Positions 1 to 4,553 of a DNA stretch of 5,635 bases are shown here, in pieces (within the stretch, counting starts at the first letter, position 1; every line of letters starts with the position of its first letter). The notes below the pieces were generated by a model. The model was not told where the DNA came from. It saw nothing but the letters and a program-made list of their open reading frames with translations, and ran no database searches. This stretch comes from Methanobacteriaceae archaeon (GTDB lineage Archaea; Methanobacteriota; Methanobacteria; Methanobacteriales; Methanobacteriaceae): positions 1 to 5,635 of the forward strand of contig JAUXXK010000055.1 in the NCBI GenBank assembly GCA_030681145.1, in the 5' to 3' direction. The translations under genes were made by a program, and so were the position numbers.

Positions 1-318
1 AACTTCAAACGATTTATAAAGGATTTTTCTTTAATAAAAGAATATCCTCCAGAATCCGTAGCTGTATGGAATCAGTATCTGGTTTATGCCACAGCACTAG
101 GAGTAGCCGATAAAGTGCGTAAAAGCATGGAAATGTCCCTACCTTCTGATGATCTAAACAGAAGTGACATATATCTCTTCCATTATTACGGAGGATACGT
201 TCTATTATCTTCCACACTAAATAGTGGTATGGCCACTGCAAATCAAGGTGATGGCGGTTCAGGAGGCGTCGGAGGCGTCGGAGGAGGATCTGGAGGAGGT
301 GGAGGAGGAGCATTTTAA
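1..318 (+). CDS. DUF2207 family membrane protein, C-terminal part (5' end outside window)
   Basis: The open frame has no start in the window and gives the last 105 residues before a TAA stop. The segment around residues 15-40 (KEYPPESVAVWNQYLVYATA then LGVADKV) is the typical C-terminal pattern of DUF2207 proteins: a conserved Pro and Trp followed by YLVYA and an ALGVA-type helix. From about residue 83 to the end the chain is nearly all Gly with a few Ser and Val, and it closes with Ala-Phe; glycine tails of this kind are common in the family. Known members carry a signal peptide, an N-terminal beta domain and a pair of membrane helices, all of which would lie upstream here. The function of the family is unknown. 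Within the tail the 9-base unit GGAGGCGTC is repeated exactly in tandem (262-279), so tail length may vary between strains. Family call is fairly sure; role is not. Confidence 0.85.
   Translation, partial: NFKRFIKDFSLIKEYPPESVAVWNQYLVYATALGVADKVRKSMEMSLPSDDLNRSDIYLFHYYGGYVLLSSTLNSGMATANQGDGGSGGVGGVGGGSGGGGGGAF
262..279 (+). repeat. Tandem 9-base unit GGAGGCGTC x2 in the Gly tail
   Basis: Two exact back-to-back copies of GGAGGCGTC encode Gly-Gly-Val twice. They are followed by imperfect GGAGGA/GGAGGT units to about position 310. This is low-complexity coding DNA that can slip during replication without breaking the frame, because units are multiples of three. Confidence 0.8.
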
Positions 319-332
319 ATACTTTTTCAAAC

Positions 333-353
333 ATTATTTTTTTTTATTTTTTT
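333..353 (+). terminator. T-run terminator of the DUF2207 gene
   Basis: A run of nine T (337-345), one A, then seven T (347-353) begins 18 bases after the DUF2207 stop. Archaeal RNA polymerase ends transcription at such T-runs without needing a strong hairpin, and I see no clear stem here. The run overlaps the stop codon and last lysine codons of the convergent hydrolase gene, so one stretch serves as terminator on one strand and coding sequence on the other. Confidence 0.65.
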
Positions 354-1117
354 ATTGAAGTTAGAAAATCCAATAAAATATTCTGAATTTCAGGGATATT
401 TTGAGGAATAAGTATATTATGGGCTGTATTTTCTATAAATTTTAATTTTGAATATTTTATCAACTTATTAGTTTTCTCAGCCATATCTTGATTAATTAAA
501 GAATCATCCTCACCAGAAACTATAAGAACCGGTTTTAAAATTTTGTTAAGATCGGGTTTTATGTTAAAATCAAGACATGCATCTATAGAATTTATTATAG
601 CCGATACTGATTCGGTCTTAATTTTTAATTTTTTAACTTCTACCAGTAAAGACTTATTTTGTTGAATTAGTTGAGGTTTTATAGCCAATGGTAACATTTC
701 ATCAAAAAAACTATCAAATCCACCGTTAATAAGAGAGTTTTTAAGACTTTGAAGCTTATGTTTTAAGTTAGAATCAAGAAAACTAAAACTGGACATTAAA
801 ACTAGTGAAAAAACCATTTCTGGATGTTTTAAAGCTATTTGTTGGGCAATGGCGCCCCCCATGGAGAACCCTATTAAATGTGCTTTCTCTATTTTTTGAC
901 TTTTAAGAAAATTATAAACATCCTCAGAGAATATTTTTATGGAATATGGGGTTTCTGGTTTGGGTGATTTACCATGACCCCTCAAATCTATGGCTAGGGT
1001 ATGGTAATGTTTAGATAGTTCTGGAATTATTGGATCCCAAAAAATAAGGTCATCAGATAAACCATGAATAAAAACTAATGGAGTTCCATGACCAGATTCC
1101 TGATAATTTAATTTCAT
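344..1117 (-). CDS. Alpha/beta hydrolase fold protein
   Basis: The product has 257 residues, normal for a single-domain alpha/beta hydrolase without signal peptide, so it is probably cytoplasmic. All hallmarks are visible: an oxyanion-hole HG at 18-19, the LAIDLRGHGKS strand-turn at 41-51, the nucleophile elbow GFSMGG with Ser85, an acid in GEDD (Asp205 by spacing, Asp204 possible), and the catalytic His233 in TAHN. A helical lid lies around 112-180. The catalytic triad is therefore complete and the enzyme should be active on an ester, lactone, C-C or similar bond; the substrate cannot be told from sequence, and names such as enol-lactonase or BioH-like esterase would be guesses. The ATG at 1117 is preferred because the HG motif follows at normal distance; no Shine-Dalgarno site precedes it. 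It lies 109 bases behind the LtrA gene on the same strand and converges with the DUF2207 gene. Confidence 0.9.
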   Translation of the reverse strand: MKLNYQESGHGTPLVFIHGLSDDLIFWDPIIPELSKHYHTLAIDLRGHGKSPKPETPYSIKIFSEDVYNFLKSQKIEKAHLIGFSMGGAIAQQIALKHPEMVFSLVLMSSFSFLDSNLKHKLQSLKNSLINGGFDSFFDEMLPLAIKPQLIQQNKSLLVEVKKLKIKTESVSAIINSIDACLDFNIKPDLNKILKPVLIVSGEDDSLINQDMAEKTNKLIKYSKLKFIENTAHNILIPQNIPEIQNILLDFLTSIKK

Positions 1118-1152
1118 GTTGTATAGTATGTTCCAAGGATTTTAAATTTATT
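1118..1152 (-). promoter_or_regulatory. Candidate TATA box for the hydrolase, short or absent leader
   Basis: Read on the minus strand, the AT stretch AATAAATTTAAAAT (core 1141-1148) is centred about 28 bases before the ATG at 1117. Archaeal transcription usually starts roughly 25 bases after the TATA box, which would put the start almost at the ATG. The bases between (ending ACTATACAAC) contain no purine-rich Shine-Dalgarno match. Both points fit a leaderless mRNA. This is an inference from spacing only. Confidence 0.4.
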
Positions 1153-1165
1153 ATTGTATTTTATG

Positions 1166-1208
1166 AAAAAATGCTTTAAATCAAACCAATTGTTAACCCT
1201 AGAAAAAA
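1166..1208 (-). terminator. Candidate T-run terminators behind the LtrA gene
   Basis: On the minus strand the spacer after the LtrA stop holds two runs of six T: at 1208-1203 (18 bases past the stop) and at 1171-1166. No strong hairpin is apparent. They could end the LtrA transcript before the hydrolase promoter, making the hydrolase a separate unit; partial read-through is also possible. Confidence 0.4.
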
Positions 1209-1226
1209 TCTATTATTTGATTATGA

Positions 1227-2423
1227 TTACAGTTTACAAACCAGCTCCTCAGGAACCTCCCTTAAAGAAAAAAGAACCTTCAATAAACACCATAATGCCA
1301 GAATACTCAAAAAACCCCAGGCAGGAATTAAATGGCCAATAAAACCAGTTAATAAAACCATTACAATAATAAAGTAATATGGCATTCGAAATGCAATAAA
1401 AAGCTTATTTTTACATTCTGAAAGGCTAAAAGACGAGATATGTATAAGATTTAAAGATAAAAATGTCAGGGCTAGAGATACACATAACAACCATACCTCA
1501 CCAGAGGGTAGAAAACTACCTGTATCCAAATTAATGGCGTGTTTTATTCCTGTAGCCAGTGTTGCTATTCCTAAAAGCAGTGGAAAATGAGAATATAACC
1601 ATAGGTGATAAGAACTTACCTTATTTTCTGATTTGATAATTTTGGCCTCAGCACCACGGGCCTCTTCAAAGTAACTCCACCATATACTAAAGGCAATGAT
1701 TAATCCCATGATTCCGGATATTTCAGATATAAAACCGAATCCAACGGCATTAATCGTGAAAACCACACTTACCACAGCTTCCCCTATCAATATAATAGTA
1801 AAAAGCCCAAATCTTTCTGGTAAATGTTTGGAATGTGGTGGGAGTTTATAGTGTTCTTCAGCAGCAGTGATTGGAGTTAATATATCAACAATAATAGCCA
1901 AAGCCCATAAAACAAAAATGTAAGGTGCAGGAATAAATGCAGATATCAACCAGATTAATGCCGCGAGCAAAAATCCCTTAATATAATGATCCGTGAGTTT
2001 TTTAGCCTTACTGAGATATTTGCCTGCCCGGTAATATTCCAGTACCAGTATGAATCTTAATAATGCATAAGCTATAGCAAATTCCTGACCACTGTGACCA
2101 TATGCAGCAGATACATTTACTGCCAGTGCTGCCACCACTATCATCTGTAGCATGGTTAAAAATCTATTTAAGATATCATCAGTGCCGAATCGTGTCAGGT
2201 AAAAAGTATGGCCCACCCATCCCCACCATATCACAAAAAATAGAGGTATAGATTTTAAAAAACCATGAAAAGAATAATCAGAACTTAAATTAAGTGAGAT
2301 TATGGATATGGCCGCCACAAAGACCAGATCATAGAATAATTCTAACCACTCTGCGTGTCTTTCTTCCCCATCATCACTTATACGCAATGAAGGTGGTAAA
2401 ATTATATCCTTTCTGAGCTTCAT
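1227..2423 (-). CDS. LtrA family membrane protein (low temperature requirement protein A)
   Basis: The 398-residue product matches the LtrA family. Near the N-terminus is the signature RHAEWLELFYDLVFV (22-36), in the middle ERFGLFTIILIGEAV (203-217), then EEARGAEA (253-260) and YSHFPLLLGI (277-286). I count about twelve hydrophobic segments (roughly 29-45, 58-75, 89-107, 113-130, 150-164, 168-186, 205-223, 235-252, 273-291, 309-328, 345-362, 367-385), so it is an integral membrane protein. The name comes from a Listeria mutant unable to grow in the cold; the biochemical role of the family is not established, and transport has only been suggested. The charged residues inside predicted helices (Glu28, Asp32, Glu215) are the family's conserved ones. 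The ATG at 2423 starts just before the signature and has a weak AGGA site. It sits 36 bases behind the small membrane protein gene, probably co-transcribed. The family is mainly bacterial, so ancient transfer into this archaeon is possible. Confidence 0.92.
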   Translation of the reverse strand: MKLRKDIILPPSLRISDDGEERHAEWLELFYDLVFVAAISIISLNLSSDYSFHGFLKSIPLFFVIWWGWVGHTFYLTRFGTDDILNRFLTMLQMIVVAALAVNVSAAYGHSGQEFAIAYALLRFILVLEYYRAGKYLSKAKKLTDHYIKGFLLAALIWLISAFIPAPYIFVLWALAIIVDILTPITAAEEHYKLPPHSKHLPERFGLFTIILIGEAVVSVVFTINAVGFGFISEISGIMGLIIAFSIWWSYFEEARGAEAKIIKSENKVSSYHLWLYSHFPLLLGIATLATGIKHAINLDTGSFLPSGEVWLLCVSLALTFLSLNLIHISSFSLSECKNKLFIAFRMPYYFIIVMVLLTGFIGHLIPAWGFLSILALWCLLKVLFSLREVPEELVCKL

Positions 2424-2429
2424 ATTAAA

Positions 2430-2435
2430 TCCTGA
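2430..2435 (-). promoter_or_regulatory. Shine-Dalgarno site of the LtrA gene
   Basis: On the minus strand TCAGGA lies six bases before the ATG at 2423. It contains AGGA, a partial match to the archaeal GGAGGTGA site. It supports translation of LtrA from this ATG within a shared mRNA with the upstream small gene. Confidence 0.5.
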
Positions 2436-2459
2436 TTATAATTAAAATATTATGTTACA

Positions 2460-2675
2460 TTAAATGGGCACACCTGGTTTTTGCACAATATTTTCTTCGG
2501 GAGTTGTATCCTCACTAGAATTATTTTCAACTGGATTATTAACCGGTTCATAGTTTGGTTCAGCCACAGTAGAATTAATGGTATCATTACCCGGAGGATT
2601 ATCATTGTTAGAGCTGAAAATGGCCAGAATAACCAATATTCCTAGTATAAAAATTATAAATAGTTTCATGTTCAT
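2460..2675 (-). CDS. Small membrane-anchored protein with Asn/Pro/Glu-rich outer tail
   Basis: I do not recognise a family. The 71-residue product begins with one strong hydrophobic helix (about residues 4-20, KLFIIFILGILVILAIF) followed by a hydrophilic, disordered-looking tail of about 50 residues rich in Asn, Pro, Glu, Thr and Ser. This is a signal-anchor or signal-peptide layout; there is no Cys, so no lipobox. The tail holds four N-glycosylation sequons (N30-D-T, N34-S-T, N51-N-S, N52-S-S), which fits an extracytoplasmic location in a methanogen with AglB-type glycosylation. Two ATGs (codons 1 and 3) are possible starts; the first is given, and neither has a strong Shine-Dalgarno site. 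The gene precedes LtrA by 36 bases and probably shares its mRNA, so a joint envelope role is possible. Codon use and layout look like a real gene, though its small size and low complexity leave some doubt. Confidence 0.7.
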   Translation of the reverse strand: MNMKLFIIFILGILVILAIFSSNNDNPPGNDTINSTVAEPNYEPVNNPVENNSSEDTTPEENIVQKPGVPI

Positions 2676-2686
2676 ATTATCAACAT

Positions 2687-2718
2687 AATATTCTTCTTCG
2701 TTTAATAAATATTCTTCT
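2687..2718 (-). repeat. 11-base direct repeat AATATTCTTCT, two copies 21 bases apart
   Basis: Plus-strand copies lie at 2687-2697 and 2708-2718, exact matches with a 21-base period, close to two turns of the helix. They sit 12-43 bases before the ATG of the small membrane protein gene and flank its candidate TATA box (2702-2709). This is a plausible operator layout, but the composition is simple and chance cannot be ruled out by eye. Confidence 0.5.
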
Positions 2719-2834
2719 CATCAATTATCATAAAAAACTATAAACTATCAATTTTAATAAAATCATGATAATAAATTAAAGTTTGGATTATGATATTTTT
2801 TTAACTTTTAACAATATAGTTAATCTTTCAGCAA

Positions 2835-2897
2835 TATAAATTTCTATATTTTGATGAAAAATCGAGTTTAAGGAGATTTATAAATTTCTAGATGAAA
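2835..2897 (+). repeat. Duplicated element TATAAATTTCTA ... GATGAAA
   Basis: The 12-mer TATAAATTTCTA occurs exactly at 2835-2846 and 2879-2890, 44 bases apart (about four helical turns). Each copy is followed by GATGAAA, at 2853-2859 and 2891-2897, with a 6-base gap in the first copy and none in the second. The second copy overlaps the best TATA box of the ATPase gene. It may be a duplicated promoter or a tandem binding site. Confidence 0.6.
2870..2884 (+). promoter_or_regulatory. Candidate BRE and TATA box of the ATPase gene
   Basis: The purine stretch AAGGAGA (2870-2876) is directly followed by TTTATAAA (2877-2884), a good archaeal BRE/TATA pair. Transcription would be expected near position 2905, leaving a leader of about 70 bases. 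A second AT candidate at 2938-2945 (TTTTATAT) is less likely because its start site would fall on the Shine-Dalgarno sequence. Confidence 0.5.
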
Positions 2898-2964
2898 TAA
2901 GCGCAAATAATCAATATTATAATACTGAAAACATATATTTTATATCAAAAACATAACTTATACT

Positions 2965-2972
2965 AGGAGTGG
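2965..2972 (+). promoter_or_regulatory. Shine-Dalgarno site of the ATPase gene
   Basis: AGGAGTGG lies four bases before the ATG at 2977 and closely resembles the archaeal AGGAGGTG consensus. It selects this ATG over the in-frame ATG at codon 9. Confidence 0.8.
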
Positions 2973-2976
2973 TTAA

Positions 2977-4311
2977 ATGGATTATTACCATGATGAAAAA
3001 ATGGAAAAAATATTTGAAGTTCTTAAACAGCCAAAAAATTTGGATGATATGGATCTATCAGAGAATTTTATTAAAAATCTAATTATAAAAATTATCGCAT
3101 CATATGGAAACATTAAAGTTAATCATATTCATGAAATTACTGGACTTCATGTGGATATTCTAGAGAGTTGTTTAAGGGATCTGGAAAAGGAAGAATTATG
3201 TGCAGCTATAGGTGGAGGATTTCTATTTGCAAGTGTAACTTTCACTATAAAAAAGCTGGGTAAAGAGCATGCCGAAAAACTCATGCATGAAAATCCATAC
3301 ATTGGAATGGCACCCGTATCATATGATATGTATTATAAAATGATGGAAGCCCAGTTAGATGGACGATTTCCTTTAGATATACCTCAAGAAGTTATTGATA
3401 GAACCTTCAAGGCCGTGGTGGGTAACGATAAAGGTAAAACAACACTTGTAGAATCTGCCATTGGTGGGAAGGGATTCTTCATTTACGGTTTGCCTGGTAC
3501 TGGTAAAACATTCATGACCAGTAAAATGTCAGATTTATTACCCCCTATAGTGATACCGCGTTACATAGAATTCAGTGACCAGGTTATTCAATTATTTGAC
3601 CCAGATTTCCACAGGGAATGTCCAGAACAAATAGAAGATATTAGGTGGGTTAAAATTTACGCCCCATTTGTATTCACGGGATCAGAATTAAACACAGAAA
3701 AACTTGAAACCAACTTTGACCCCAATAAAGGAGTATATGAAACATCTCCAATTATTAAGGCAAATGGAGGTGTGCTTTTATTTGATGATTTAGGTAGACA
3801 AAAGGAGGATCATAATGCGCTTCTAAATCGTTTGATAGTACCTATGGAAAATAAAAAAGATATGATATATGTTAAAGGAGCTCCAATGGTAGTCCATTCA
3901 CATTTCATACCTGCATTTTCCACCAACCTTGATATCACTATCATAGATGAGGCCCACTTGAGGAGAGCACCACTACATATTTTACTGGAAAATCCTACTA
4001 TTCCTCAAATTTTAAAGGTTTTCAAGGACAATCTGGACTCTATGGATGAAAAATATGAACCTGAAGTTATAGATAGATTTAAAAATGTTTATTTATCTCC
4101 TAATCAAGGCGGAGAAGGGCTTCAACCAACATTTGCCCATGCCAGAGATCTGGCCCAGATAGCACAGGCCGTTAGAATTAGAAAAAGAGAAGACATTATA
4201 AGTAAAGAAATTATGGATGAAGCTCTTAGTCAGCATGTTTTAATTGCATTGCAGAGAAGGTTAACCCCTGCCTTATTTGAGCGGATTATCAGACATAAAA
4301 AAGATAATTAA
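2977..4311 (+). CDS. AAA+ ATPase with N-terminal winged-helix-like domain, function unknown
   Basis: The 444-residue soluble product has two parts. Residues about 26-110 (helices around FIKNLIIKIIASYG, ITGLHVDILESCLRDLEKE, then a short strand pair) look like a winged-helix domain, ending in an IGMAPVSYDMY linker. Residues about 140-440 form an AAA+ module: Walker A GLPGTGKT (171-178), Walker B GVLLFDDLGRQ (265-275) with Asp-Asp where most AAA+ proteins have Asp-Glu, sensor 1 in FSTNL (Asn317), an LRR pair (Arg329-330) placed like an arginine finger, and a sensor-2-type HARDL (Arg390). The LIVPME, FSTNLD and EAHLRR blocks match, from memory, a bacterial family named only AAA family ATPase, sometimes found near Flp/Tad pilus genes; role unproven. 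No pilus gene is visible here. The gene stands alone, with its own promoter region and terminator. ATP-driven remodelling of a protein partner is the likely activity; whether the wing region binds DNA or protein is open. Confidence 0.85.
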   Translation: MDYYHDEKMEKIFEVLKQPKNLDDMDLSENFIKNLIIKIIASYGNIKVNHIHEITGLHVDILESCLRDLEKEELCAAIGGGFLFASVTFTIKKLGKEHAEKLMHENPYIGMAPVSYDMYYKMMEAQLDGRFPLDIPQEVIDRTFKAVVGNDKGKTTLVESAIGGKGFFIYGLPGTGKTFMTSKMSDLLPPIVIPRYIEFSDQVIQLFDPDFHRECPEQIEDIRWVKIYAPFVFTGSELNTEKLETNFDPNKGVYETSPIIKANGGVLLFDDLGRQKEDHNALLNRLIVPMENKKDMIYVKGAPMVVHSHFIPAFSTNLDITIIDEAHLRRAPLHILLENPTIPQILKVFKDNLDSMDEKYEPEVIDRFKNVYLSPNQGGEGLQPTFAHARDLAQIAQAVRIRKREDIISKEIMDEALSQHVLIALQRRLTPALFERIIRHKKDN

Positions 4312-4316
4312 AAAAT

Positions 4317-4342
4317 TTAATCCAATGATTAACCATTTTTTT
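4317..4342 (+). terminator. Hairpin and T-run terminator of the ATPase gene
   Basis: Five bases after the stop, TTAATC (4317-4322) and GATTAA (4327-4332) form a perfect 6-base stem around the loop CAAT, followed by CCA and seven T (4336-4342). This is a complete intrinsic terminator layout and indicates that the ATPase gene is not co-transcribed with purA. Confidence 0.75.
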
Positions 4343-4384
4343 CAATTATTAAAAAAATAAAATAAAACCGAAAAATGAATACTA

Positions 4385-4392
4385 TTTATATA
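4385..4392 (+). promoter_or_regulatory. TATA box TTTATATA, far upstream of purA
   Basis: This is the closest match in the window to the methanogen box A consensus. A start near 4415 would give purA a leader of about 140 bases, or make a short separate RNA. The following stretch has AT-only stem partners (TTATTT at 4413-4418 with AAATAA at 4423-4428) but no recognisable riboswitch. I cannot tell whether it is the main purA promoter. Confidence 0.45.
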
Positions 4393-4488
4393 CCTAAAAT
4401 AAATGGTAAATGTTATTTAAAAAAATAATTAGTGAATCCTATTCCTATCATTACAGATAAAAAAAATGAGATAATATTTTCGAACTTT

Positions 4489-4506
4489 AAGGGAAAACTT
4501 TTTATG
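4489..4506 (+). promoter_or_regulatory. Candidate proximal promoter of purA
   Basis: A purine stretch AAGGGAAAAC (4489-4498) precedes TTTTTATG (4499-4506), a moderate BRE/TATA pair. The expected start near 4530 would leave a leader of about 25 bases that still includes the Shine-Dalgarno site, a usual arrangement. The alternative is the distal TTTATATA box. Confidence 0.4.
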
Positions 4507-4510
4507 ACAT

Positions 4511-4529
4511 CTTTTTTAATATAAAAAAG
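4511..4529. repeat. Inverted repeat in the purA promoter region
   Basis: CTTTTTTA and TAAAAAAG form perfect 8-base arms around the three bases ATA. If the proximal promoter is used, the repeat fills the space between TATA box and start site, a classic position for an archaeal repressor operator. It is A/T apart from the outer C:G pair, so it could also itself act as a TATA element (TTTAATATAAA), or be chance. Confidence 0.5.
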
Positions 4530-4540
4530 GCAATAGTCAA

Positions 4541-4545
4541 AGGAG
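4541..4545 (+). promoter_or_regulatory. Shine-Dalgarno site of purA
   Basis: AGGAG lies eight bases before the ATG at 4554, a normal spacing, and supports that start. Confidence 0.75.
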
Positions 4546-4553
4546 AACAATAA

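Larger units (their letters stand above)
2676..2976. other. Divergent control region, 301 bases without a gene
   Basis: This very AT-rich spacer separates the minus-strand small-protein/LtrA operon from the plus-strand ATPase gene. No frame longer than a few codons is present on either strand. It holds candidate TATA elements for both directions: minus-strand TTTATTAA (2709-2702) or TTTATAGT (2745-2738), and plus-strand TTTATAAA (2877-2884). It also has an 11-base direct repeat next to the small gene, a duplicated 12-base element near the ATPase promoter, and an 8-base inverted pair ATTATCAT (2724-2731) and ATGATAAT (2765-2772). The two operons could share a regulator bound here; that is inference. 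Confidence 0.6.

Noticed and set aside
14..334. Minus-strand open frame of 106 codons
   Set aside because: It is antisense to the DUF2207 gene, is Leu/Arg-rich because of the G-rich sense codons, and has no recognisable domain; the plus strand carries clear family signatures.
1154..1342. Plus-strand open frame of 62 codons
   Set aside because: It lies across the LtrA-hydrolase spacer and the antisense 3' end of LtrA, with no Shine-Dalgarno site and no plausible protein features.
2676..2976. Repeats considered as a CRISPR array or replication origin
   Set aside because: Each repeat has only two copies, is very short and spacing differs between types; no cas gene, Orc1/Cdc6 gene or origin recognition box pattern is visible.
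2977..4311. ATPase considered as an antiviral defence or restriction component
   Set aside because: There is no nuclease, methylase or other effector domain in the protein and no partner gene nearby; the motif pattern fits a single AAA+ family of unknown role.
4399..4428. Alternative AAATAA/TTATTT stems as an attenuator before purA
   Set aside because: The stems are six A:U pairs only, expected often by chance in such AT-rich DNA, and no known riboswitch core is present.
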